From positions 1 to 64,000 of the forward strand of contig SHAK01000002.1 of NCBI GenBank assembly GCA_004213515.1: 64,000 nt of DNA. Direction: 5' to 3'. Positions 1 through 7,443 of this stretch are shown piece by piece; the first letter of the stretch is position 1, and every line of letters begins with the position of its first letter. The position numbers were made by a program, and so were the translations under genes. Source of the stretch: Limisphaerales bacterium (lineage in GTDB: Bacteria; Verrucomicrobiota; Verrucomicrobiia; Limisphaerales; UBA1096). The notes below the pieces were generated by a model, which was not told the DNA's origin, did not search any database, and saw nothing but the letters and a program-made list of their open reading frames with translations.

Positions 1-2
1 AG

Positions 3-1001
3 CTCATGATGAATACCGGATCACCATTATTTGGCAGACCAAGTATGGGCTCATGGTTAGCCTATGGACTAGGAAGTGCATCAAAAAATTTACCATCATA
101 TGTTGTACTAACAGCTGGGAGAGGATCAAGCGGGGGAGCCTCTCTTTGGTCGAGTGGATTTTTACCATCAAACTATCAGGGGGTATTGTTCCGTAATCAA
201 GGGGATCCCGTATTAAATCTAGGTAATCCTCCAGGAATAAGCCGCGAAATGCAGCATTATGGATTGGATGCAATTAACGATCTCAATCGGATGAGACACT
301 CAGCTGTAGGGGACCCCGAAATTGCGAGTCGAATTGCAAGTTACGAATTAGCATTCCGAATGCAATCAGCGGCACCAGAATTAATGGACCTTTCTGGAGA
401 AAGCCAATCAGTACTCGACCTGTATGGCGCTGAACGAAAGGACACACTATCGCCTGGTCGAGGGGGGCCAGCTGGTCAATATACTAAATTTGCTCGAAAC
501 TGCATCTTAGCTCGGAGACTTATTGAACGCGGAGTTCGTTTTGTAAATTTATACCACGCGTCTTGGGATCATCATAGTAATCTTGATAAAGAAATTTCAT
601 ACAATGCAACAATGGCAGACCAACCGGTCGCCGCATTAATTAAAGATTTAAAACAACGTGGTCTACTCGATGAAACTCTTGTAGTTTGGGGAGCTGAGTT
701 CGGTCGAACTCCACTCGGAGAAAATAGAGGCGGAAGTAAAATGAATACTGGACGAGATCATCATCCTTTCGCCTTTTCAATGTTTATGGCAGGTGGCGGC
801 ATCAAAGGAGGGCAAGTTTATGGTCAGACTGATGAAATTGGTTGGGGCATCAATGAAAATCCAGTACACATAAATGATTTACACGCAACTTTGCTCCATC
901 AATTTGGCATTGAACATACTAAATTGACTTACCGTTTTCAGGGAAGAGATTTCAGGCTAACCGACGTTGGCGGCAATCTTATCCAACCTCTAATTAGTTA
1001 A
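3..1001 (+). CDS. DUF1501 family protein, 5'-truncated by window edge
   Basis: The reading frame is open from the first bases of the window, so the N-terminus (normally a Tat signal and about 100-150 more residues) lies outside. DUF1501 proteins belong to the alkaline phosphatase/sulfatase-like fold. They are exported and usually partnered with DUF1549/DUF1553 cytochrome-type proteins in Planctomycetes and Verrucomicrobia; their reaction is not established. Family hallmarks seen here are the RPSMGSWLAYGLGS segment near the start, then WGAEFGRTP and GRDHHPFAF in the C-terminal third. The ATG at position 6 is internal and is not the true start. The partner gene, if present, would be upstream of this window. 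Confidence 0.88.
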   Translation, partial: LMMNTGSPLFGRPSMGSWLAYGLGSASKNLPSYVVLTAGRGSSGGASLWSSGFLPSNYQGVLFRNQGDPVLNLGNPPGISREMQHYGLDAINDLNRMRHSAVGDPEIASRIASYELAFRMQSAAPELMDLSGESQSVLDLYGAERKDTLSPGRGGPAGQYTKFARNCILARRLIERGVRFVNLYHASWDHHSNLDKEISYNATMADQPVAALIKDLKQRGLLDETLVVWGAEFGRTPLGENRGGSKMNTGRDHHPFAFSMFMAGGGIKGGQVYGQTDEIGWGINENPVHINDLHATLLHQFGIEHTKLTYRFQGRDFRLTDVGGNLIQPLIS

Positions 1002-1014
1002 TTTTAGCACTCGG

Positions 1015-2508
1015 TTAGTAGTCTTTAAGCACCTCAAACCTTTGACTACCGTTGCTTTTTAAATGAACTAAAACACCCTTTTTAAGATCCTCATTTTCAT
1101 ATGATTTTCTGAAAGATTCTATAGAATTTATTTCAGCACTATTGATGCGAGTGACAATATCTCCGGGTGAAATATTCTTCTCTTCTGATACACTACCTTT
1201 TTCAACAGAAACTACAATAACACCTTCATCTTCATCTATCATAAATCTTTTTGCTAAATCTTCGCTTATTTCCTGAACTTTCATGCCAAGTAACTCGGCC
1301 TTTAATGGTTCTTTAGATTTTTTTTCTTCTGCACGCCGAACTCGTGTTACAGGTGTGAATTCCTCAGGAAACGCCCCAGTTTCGAAAAGAATTTCTTGGG
1401 GATTACCATCACGCATCAATCCAATTTTTACAGAATCACCTGCATTTTTAAAACGAATAGCTCGTTTAAGCTCCTCAGCAGACTTTACCTTCTTACCGTC
1501 AACACTTGTTATAATATCAGCCAATTCGAGATCGGATTTTTCTGCTGGACCACCCGGAATAAACTGCCTAACTACAACCCCGTCTTCAACGCCTACAGCT
1601 AAATCTCGAAGTTCCACATCTTCGCGAAGAGTTGTAATACTCACACCCAACCAAGCGCGAGTTACTTTTCCGTCCTTTATCAACATATCAGATATTCGTT
1701 TTGCTAAATTGATTGGAACAGCAAAACCTATTCCAGTATTCATCCCGCGAATCAAAGTGTTAATACCAATCACTTCCCCATAAATATTTACTAAAGGACC
1801 ACCGCTGTTGCCAGGGTTTATACTTGCGTCAGTCTGTATGAAATCTTGATCAAACATTTGTTGATCAGTTAAAACTCGTCTACCTTTGGCGCTAATATGT
1901 CCAATGGTAACGCTGTACTTGAGTCCAAAAGGAGAACCAATTGCTATTGCAAATTCACCAGCTTTTGTTCTGTTAGAGTCTCCTATTTTGACAGCTTGCA
2001 ATCCAGTTGCTTCAATTTTAATTATAGCAATGTCAGATTCTCGATCGACTCCGAGAATTTCTCCGTCGTATTCTCTGCCATCTTTGAAGACAATTTTAAT
2101 TTTGTCAGAATTTTCAACAACATGACGATTTGTCATGATAATTCCATCCTCTCGATAAACTAAACCCGATCCTTGACCATCATAAATGGGTTCACGCGAA
2201 CGATTAGGCTGTTTACGACCTTGGGGTTGTTGTTGTTCAAAAAATCTTCGAAAATCTTCGGGTAATTGATCGAAAAACGGGCTATTTCGAAATTGTTCAC
2301 CCTGCATTTCATAATTTCCTGATTTTTTAGAGACTCGGACTTCAACTACTGATTTTGAAACACTTTCTGCAACCTCAACGAATGCCTGATTCAATTGTTG
2401 AGCAAGTTTCAAAGCCTCAGACGGCTCAACTGCTTTGACTTGAGTCATTCCCAGCAAAGAAAATAGAAACGAAGTAAATATGGAGTATTTTAAGTTTATT
2501 TTCATCAA
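1015..2508 (-). CDS. HtrA/DegP-type periplasmic serine protease
   Basis: This is an envelope quality-control protease that degrades or holds misfolded exported proteins. A signal peptide covers about residues 1-26 (ending TQVKA). The trypsin-like domain shows the full triad: His129 in TNRHVV, Asp159 in RESDIA and Ser235 in NPGNSGGPL. Two PDZ domains follow at roughly 285-375 and 405-485, and the 497-aa length is normal for DegP/DegQ. A Gln/Arg-rich loop (about 85-105) sits between the N-terminal segment and the protease core, as in DegP's LA loop. The gene is monocistronic, convergent with the DUF1501 gene and divergent from carB. Substrate range, or whether this is DegP or DegQ, cannot be told from sequence. 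Confidence 0.95.
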   Translation of the reverse strand: MMKINLKYSIFTSFLFSLLGMTQVKAVEPSEALKLAQQLNQAFVEVAESVSKSVVEVRVSKKSGNYEMQGEQFRNSPFFDQLPEDFRRFFEQQQPQGRKQPNRSREPIYDGQGSGLVYREDGIIMTNRHVVENSDKIKIVFKDGREYDGEILGVDRESDIAIIKIEATGLQAVKIGDSNRTKAGEFAIAIGSPFGLKYSVTIGHISAKGRRVLTDQQMFDQDFIQTDASINPGNSGGPLVNIYGEVIGINTLIRGMNTGIGFAVPINLAKRISDMLIKDGKVTRAWLGVSITTLREDVELRDLAVGVEDGVVVRQFIPGGPAEKSDLELADIITSVDGKKVKSAEELKRAIRFKNAGDSVKIGLMRDGNPQEILFETGAFPEEFTPVTRVRRAEEKKSKEPLKAELLGMKVQEISEDLAKRFMIDEDEGVIVVSVEKGSVSEEKNISPGDIVTRINSAEINSIESFRKSYENEDLKKGVLVHLKSNGSQRFEVLKDY

Positions 2509-2660
2509 AAAATTAATATAACAATAAATCTATAGATTCTTAATATAGAAAAATGTTCAACAACTTATTTTAAAAGTCAAATAAATAGAATCACTCGACA
2601 CGTCCCATGGTTTATGGATTACTGTGTTGAGTTTACCTGATTCAATTGGGGTTTTAAGAA

Positions 2661-4451
2661 ATGGAAAAAGATTTGTTAACCAAGGCCAAGTCGCTCGGAT
2701 TTTCCGATCGACAAATTGCATACCTCACGAAAAGCACGGAAAATGAAATACGAGCTAAACGAATGGCTATTGGTTTAGAACCCAGCTATAGACTAGTCGA
2801 CACCTGCGCTGCAGAATTTGAAGCCTATACACCCTATTACTATTCATCCTACGATCGTGACGATGATGAAGTATCTCTCAGCGAAAAGAAAAAAGTCCTA
2901 ATTCTTGGAGGAGGTCCTAATCGAATTGGCCAAGGTATTGAGTTTGATTATTGCTGCGTCCATGCCTCTTTTGCACTTAAAGAAGCGGGATTCGAAACTA
3001 TAATGGTAAACTCCAATCCTGAAACAGTTTCCACTGACTATGATACAAGTGATAAACTTTTTTTTGAACCACTTACTCTTGAAGATGTTTTGCATATTTA
3101 TCATCGGGAAAAATGCTGGGGTGCAATTGCTCAGTTCGGAGGGCAAACACCTCTAAACCTTGCACTTGGGTTGCAAGCTAATGGCGTTAACATTATTGGA
3201 ACTTCCCCTCAAAGTATTGAAATGGCTGAAGATCGTGAAATGTTTGCGAAGATGCTTCACAAATTAAAGATACCACAACCGCCCAATGGACTAGCCATCA
3301 ATGAGGAGCAAGCACTCGCTGCGGCAAGTGAACTTAGCTATCCCGTATTAGTACGACCTTCATTTGTTTTAGGTGGACGTGCCATGCAAATCGTTTATTC
3401 TGATAAAGAACTTTGTGAATATATGCGCTCAGCAGTTGAAGCCTCACCAGAACGACCAATTTTGGTGGACAAATTTCTTGAAGATGCAATTGAAGTGGAT
3501 GTTGACTGTATTGCAGATGTTGGCAACTACAATACCCCAAGTGAAGCAACCGTAGTCATTGGAGGTATGCTTGAGCACGTAGAATTTGCTGGCGTCCACT
3601 CCGGGGATGCTGCAATGGTCCTACCACCAAACACACTATCGGAAGAAGTCAAAAATACTATAAGGCAATATACAGATTCAATGGCTCGAGAATTGAAAGT
3701 CACTGGGCTAATGAATGTTCAATATGCTATCAAGGATAAGACTGTTTACGTTTTAGAAGTAAACCCTCGAGCTTCACGCACTGTGCCTTTTACAAGCAAA
3801 GCTATTGGGAAACCTTTAGCAAAGTTAGCTGCTAAGGTAATGGCTGGAAACAAATTGAAAGATCTCAATTTCACAAAAGAAATAATTCCTAGTTACTGGG
3901 CAGTAAAGGAATCGGTATTTCCATTTAATCGATTCCAAGGACAAGACATACTTTTATCTCCAGAAATGAAATCTACTGGAGAAGTTATGGGACTTGATGC
4001 CGATCTTGGGGCAGCATACGCAAAATCTCAGATGGCTGCAGGTGCAGCACTTCCTTTAGAGGGTCAAGTGTTTATTAGTGTAAGTGACACGCATAAAAAT
4101 TCTGCTATAGAATTGGCGAAACGATTTATCGATTTAGATTTCGAAATAATATCTACTAGCGGGACAGCAAAAATTCTTAAAAGTGCAGGAGTTAAAGTTG
4201 AGAGTATTCATAAGATCTCTGAGGGCAGACCTAATGCAGTCGACCTTCTTAAAAACAATGAAATTCAATTAGTTATAAACACACCCTCCGGACAGATTCC
4301 TCGAGAAGATGAAATCAAAATTAGAACAACTGCTGTTTACACCAATACTCCTATAATAACCACTATCGGTAGCGCTATGGCAGCTTTAGATGGTATAGCA
4401 GCTCTTAAAAACAAGGGATATAGTGTAAAACCTCTACAGGAATTTCTATAA
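2661..4451 (+). CDS. carB: Carbamoyl phosphate synthase large subunit, C-terminal half only
   Basis: CarB makes carbamoyl phosphate for arginine and pyrimidine synthesis. A complete CarB is about 1,070 aa; this one is 596 aa. It begins inside the oligomerisation domain (RLVDTCAAEF at about 44-53), then has the second ATP-grasp unit (LILGGGPNRIGQG at about 80-92, EVDVDCIADV, VLEVNPRASRTVPF) and the MGS-like allosteric domain (about 465-596). The N-terminal carboxyphosphate half is missing. An in-frame TAA (2655-2657) lies two codons before the ATG, and the opposite strand upstream is htrA, so this is not a simple frameshift of a full gene. The N-half must be elsewhere for function, as in the split CarB of Aquifex and Methanocaldococcus. 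Confidence 0.93.
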   Translation: MEKDLLTKAKSLGFSDRQIAYLTKSTENEIRAKRMAIGLEPSYRLVDTCAAEFEAYTPYYYSSYDRDDDEVSLSEKKKVLILGGGPNRIGQGIEFDYCCVHASFALKEAGFETIMVNSNPETVSTDYDTSDKLFFEPLTLEDVLHIYHREKCWGAIAQFGGQTPLNLALGLQANGVNIIGTSPQSIEMAEDREMFAKMLHKLKIPQPPNGLAINEEQALAAASELSYPVLVRPSFVLGGRAMQIVYSDKELCEYMRSAVEASPERPILVDKFLEDAIEVDVDCIADVGNYNTPSEATVVIGGMLEHVEFAGVHSGDAAMVLPPNTLSEEVKNTIRQYTDSMARELKVTGLMNVQYAIKDKTVYVLEVNPRASRTVPFTSKAIGKPLAKLAAKVMAGNKLKDLNFTKEIIPSYWAVKESVFPFNRFQGQDILLSPEMKSTGEVMGLDADLGAAYAKSQMAAGAALPLEGQVFISVSDTHKNSAIELAKRFIDLDFEIISTSGTAKILKSAGVKVESIHKISEGRPNAVDLLKNNEIQLVINTPSGQIPREDEIKIRTTAVYTNTPIITTIGSAMAALDGIAALKNKGYSVKPLQEFL

Positions 4452-4548
4452 CATTTATTCTTTTTTAAATCACTATTGCTACAATGACTTATACGTTTTA
4501 CCACGGGTGTGAAAAATTTATTATTTAAACATTAGAAAAACTATAAAG

Positions 4549-4575
4549 TTGACCCGTTTAGGTAAGCCTTATAAT
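4549..4575 (+). promoter_or_regulatory. Candidate sigma-70-type promoter for the Cys-repeat protein
   Basis: TTGACC (4549-4554) is followed after 15 bases by a perfect TATAAT (4570-4575), about 38 bases before the ATG at 4614. The spacer is shorter than the ideal 17, so this is a suggestion only. The 162-bp gap it sits in otherwise shows nothing but AT-rich sequence. Confidence 0.4.
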
Positions 4576-4613
4576 TTTTCTTTAGCCAAAATTAGGCCTT
4601 AACAAGATATATT

Positions 4614-5120
4614 ATGAATTCAAAAGCAATAAAATGGCTCGCAACTTTACTCGGTTGTCTAAGTCTTATTTTTGTAATTAGCGCAATTGCTGCGCCTGTC
4701 AACGAAAAGTGCCCATTAAGCGGCAATGCGATTAGTAAAGATGCCACCTACTCTGTAGGTTTCTGTTGCGGAAATTGCCAAGGGAAATTCAGTAGCGATC
4801 CAGCGAAAAGTATCGCAAAGGTAAAAGCTGCTCCAATCAATAACGAATGCCCTTTCAGCGGAGAAGCTATAAAAGCAACAGCCACCTACAAAGGTGATCT
4901 CATCGGCTTTTGCTGCAATAATTGCAAAGGTAAATTTGAAAAAGATGCAGCTAACCTTATTAAGAAAGTTAAAGTTGCTCGCACAACTGTAAACGATAAA
5001 TGTCCTCTTAGTGGAAAAGCAATTAATCCAAAAAAGACCTATACGGTTGGATTTTGCTGTAACAACTGCTCTGGCAAATTCAAGAAGGATCCTGTTAAGA
5101 ATATTGCTAAAGTTAAATAA
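4614..5120 (+). CDS. Secreted protein with three Cys-rich CPxSG/GFCCxNC repeats
   Basis: This 168-aa protein has a signal peptide (about 1-27, ending ISAIAA) followed by three near-identical units at about 29-71, 75-119 and 126-168. Each unit reads CPxSGxxI, a short linker, GFCCxNCxGKF, then a DP/DA and a KVK end. The pattern resembles YHS/TRASH-like metal-binding modules, which bind metals through spaced cysteines, but here there are four cysteines per unit. A periplasmic metal-binding or metal-sensing role is an inference; no enzyme motif is visible. It is monocistronic, with its own promoter-like sequence and a strong terminator. The three units differ slightly in linker length, the middle one being longest. 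Confidence 0.8.
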   Translation: MNSKAIKWLATLLGCLSLIFVISAIAAPVNEKCPLSGNAISKDATYSVGFCCGNCQGKFSSDPAKSIAKVKAAPINNECPFSGEAIKATATYKGDLIGFCCNNCKGKFEKDAANLIKKVKVARTTVNDKCPLSGKAINPKKTYTVGFCCNNCSGKFKKDPVKNIAKVK

Positions 5121-5148
5121 GTTATTAGCAAGTTTAATCTAATTAATT

Positions 5149-5179
5149 ACTGCCTTCTTTTTGGAGGCAGTTTTTTTTT
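5149..5179 (+). terminator. Rho-independent terminator after the Cys-repeat gene
   Basis: ACTGCCTTC and GGAGGCAGT form a 9-bp stem (one G-U pair) with a TTTTT loop, followed by nine Ts. It is placed 28 bases after the stop codon and also separates this gene from the convergent lpxA. Confidence 0.88.
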
Positions 5180-5234
5180 GATATAATTAATCAGAGGATC
5201 TAAAAAAATATAATCTGTTTTAAGAGTCTGAATT

Positions 5235-6008
5235 TTATCTAGTAACTCCTCGACTACTATTCTCAACAAACTTTATAAAATGTTGCACCTCTGGCAATGC
5301 TGGCAACTCAGATCGTATAGCTTCGATTGCACTACTCGCAGATAACCCTTTACGAAAATATAATCTGTGCAATCGACTAATAGCCTCCCTACTCTCTTCG
5401 GTAACCTTATTTCGCTCTAATCCAATCTTGTTCGGCATTCGAGTTCTAGCAGGATTACCGTCAACCATCATATAGGGAGCTATATCACTAACAATTTTTG
5501 AGCAGCCACCAATAATTGACATTTTCCCTAATCTACAAAATTGGTGCACAGCCGCCAACCCCCCTACAATAGCATAATCTTCTACTATAACGTGACCTGC
5601 TAAAGTTCCATTATTAGACATAATAACATGATTCCCCAACTCAACGTTGTGAGCAATATGACAATAGGCAAGAATATAGTTATTAGAACCAATTAATGTA
5701 GCCTCTCCGTCACTAGTGCCACTGTGCACAGTAACATTTTCTCGAAATGTATTATGATCACCAATGCGCGTCCAAGTTACCCCTCCACTCCACTTTAGAT
5801 CTTGAGTCTTTAGTCCAACTGACGCAAATGGGAAAAATTCATTGCCAACTCCTATATCAGTGTGGCCATCAATCACAACATGCGAATGCAATCGATTACC
5901 TTGGTTAAGAGTCACATGCTCACCGATAACACAGTAAGGACCAATAGAACAATCATCGCCAATGCTTGCTTGAGGGTGAATGATTGCACTTGGATGAATC
6001 TCTGACAT
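5235..6008 (-). CDS. lpxA: UDP-N-acetylglucosamine O-acyltransferase
   Basis: This is the first step of lipid A synthesis: transfer of a 3-hydroxyacyl chain from ACP to UDP-GlcNAc in the cytoplasm. The N-terminal ~190 residues are hexapeptide repeats of a left-handed beta helix (HPSAIIHPQASIG, IGPYCVIG). The catalytic His lies in ILAYCHIAHNVELGN, matching His125 of E. coli LpxA. The C-terminal helical domain is normal, and 257 aa is close to the usual 262. It is the last gene of lpxC-fabZ-lpxA, 10 bases after fabZ. No lpxD or lpxB is present in the window. Confidence 0.96.
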   Translation of the reverse strand: MSEIHPSAIIHPQASIGDDCSIGPYCVIGEHVTLNQGNRLHSHVVIDGHTDIGVGNEFFPFASVGLKTQDLKWSGGVTWTRIGDHNTFRENVTVHSGTSDGEATLIGSNNYILAYCHIAHNVELGNHVIMSNNGTLAGHVIVEDYAIVGGLAAVHQFCRLGKMSIIGGCSKIVSDIAPYMMVDGNPARTRMPNKIGLERNKVTEESREAISRLHRLYFRKGLSASSAIEAIRSELPALPEVQHFIKFVENSSRGVTR

Positions 6009-6018
6009 TTAATGTTCT

Positions 6019-6468
6019 TTAATTTTGATCGACTAAAGCAAAAGTAATCTCAGCTTCACTAACCATTTGCTGTCCAACCGTACACTTTGCTTTTGCTTTT
6101 CCTATTTTAGTCCCTGCCTTGATTAATTCGATATCAATTTGCAAAACATCCCCAGGTTGGACCGGCTTACGCCACTTCACTTTGTCTGCAGCCATAAAAT
6201 AAGCAATTTTCCCGGCGTTACCAGCCTTCTTCAACATTAATATTCCTGCAACTTGAGCCATCGCCTCAAGTTGTAATACCCCTGGCATTACAGGATGACC
6301 TGGAAAATGTCCCTGAAAAAAAGGCTCATTTATAGTGACATTCTTTTCTGCAGTTATCTCATTTCCTTCAATTCGAGTTACACGATCCACCATCAAAAAA
6401 GGATAGCGGTGCGGTAAAATTTGCATAATTTTTTCAGAGTCCATTGGTAGTATAGTTAAATCGCTCAT
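6019..6468 (-). CDS. fabZ: (3R)-hydroxyacyl-ACP dehydratase
   Basis: FabZ dehydrates 3-hydroxyacyl-ACP in type II fatty acid synthesis and competes with LpxA for the same pool. This 149-aa hot-dog protein has ILPHRYPFLMVDRV at its N-terminus. It carries the catalytic pair His54 (GHFPGHPVMPG) and Glu68 (QLEAMAQ), at the same positions as in E. coli FabZ. It lies between lpxC and lpxA, so lipid A and fatty acid synthesis genes share a transcript. In Chlamydiae-related and Bacteroidetes genomes lpxC and fabZ are often fused; here they are separate genes 86 bases apart. Confidence 0.96.
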   Translation of the reverse strand: MSDLTILPMDSEKIMQILPHRYPFLMVDRVTRIEGNEITAEKNVTINEPFFQGHFPGHPVMPGVLQLEAMAQVAGILMLKKAGNAGKIAYFMAADKVKWRKPVQPGDVLQIDIELIKAGTKIGKAKAKCTVGQQMVSEAEITFALVDQN

Positions 6469-6554
6469 ATTAAATAGATTAGATTTTTTTAAGCAAATAC
6501 TTAGTCAAAGTCATTTGGACAAAAGTAAATATGGTAAAAATAAATATCATTTGA

Positions 6555-7403
6555 CTAGCAAGTCTTTTCAGTTTTTTGGAGAATAAGTTTAGCTAATTCA
6601 CAGTTTGCGGCATGTCCCGGTTTAATCGCTACTATATGGCATTTTAACGGCCGCCCAACAAGACTAAGGTCACCGATAATATCTAAAATTTTATGACGCA
6701 CAAATTCCTCACGATATCTCATAGGTTCGGTAGTCAAAACCGCATCTTCTCTAATCACAATTGCATTCTCAAGACTTCCTCCTCGAATTAAACCATTTTT
6801 TATCAAGAATTCAATTTCCTCATAAAAACAAAAAGTTCGAGCATGTGAAATTTCTTTTTCCCAAGACTTAACCGTCAAATCTATACTAAAGAACTGAGTG
6901 AATCGGCCCGCATTGTCAGAACTTGTGCAGGAGATTTTAAATCCGTCGTAAGGCAAAGCGCTCATCATAGTATCTCCAAGCAAATATTCGATTGTATCTG
7001 TTATTGCCACAGGCTCAACTTTCTCAACCTGCTTTTCTATACCTGCCTCTTCAATCATTCTACAAAACTGCCGCGAACTTCCGTCAGCGATAGGAGGTTC
7101 ATTTGAATCAATCTCAATAATAGCATTATTGATTCCAAACCCTGCTAGCGAGGCAAGAACATGCTCAACAGTCTGAACTTTAACTTTTCCATTTGCTAAG
7201 GTTGTAGAGCGAGAGGTATCTGTAACATATTTAACTTGAGCTGGAATTTCAAAACGGCTTTCAAGATCTACACGACGAAAGATAATACCCGTGTTAACTG
7301 GCGCAGGTAATAATGTCATTGATACCTCATTACCACTGTGCAATCCGATCCCGGAATAGCTGACTAGTTTAGCTAAGGTTTGCTGCTGTAACACGGAAGG
7401 CAT
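6555..7403 (-). CDS. lpxC: UDP-3-O-acyl-N-acetylglucosamine deacetylase
   Basis: LpxC is the committed zinc-dependent step of lipid A synthesis. Zinc ligands are visible: His81 in EHVLASLAGFG, and His237 and Asp241 in RHKILDIIGDL. The general acid-base His264 lies in KPGHAANCELA. The N-terminal QQTLAKLVSYSGIGLHSG is typical. At 282 aa it is slightly shorter than the usual ~300, mainly at the C-terminus. It is the probable first gene of the lpxC-fabZ-lpxA unit. The 40-bp gap to the upstream multiheme gene leaves open whether it is cotranscribed with that gene. Confidence 0.96.
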   Translation of the reverse strand: MPSVLQQQTLAKLVSYSGIGLHSGNEVSMTLLPAPVNTGIIFRRVDLESRFEIPAQVKYVTDTSRSTTLANGKVKVQTVEHVLASLAGFGINNAIIEIDSNEPPIADGSSRQFCRMIEEAGIEKQVEKVEPVAITDTIEYLLGDTMMSALPYDGFKISCTSSDNAGRFTQFFSIDLTVKSWEKEISHARTFCFYEEIEFLIKNGLIRGGSLENAIVIREDAVLTTEPMRYREEFVRHKILDIIGDLSLVGRPLKCHIVAIKPGHAANCELAKLILQKTEKTC

Positions 7404-7443
7404 TAAATAACGCAGTGACGACTGTTGGCAAGGTCAACGCTCC

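Noticed and set aside
1283-1783. 166-aa plus-strand ORF inside htrA
   Set aside because: It is a shadow of the htrA frame. HtrA has intact motifs throughout, and the ORF has a low-complexity Ser/Thr/Pro bias.
2509-2660. Possible missing N-terminal half of carB as a frameshifted ORF
   Set aside because: The gap is only 152 bp with stops in all frames, far too short for the ~480-residue N-half.
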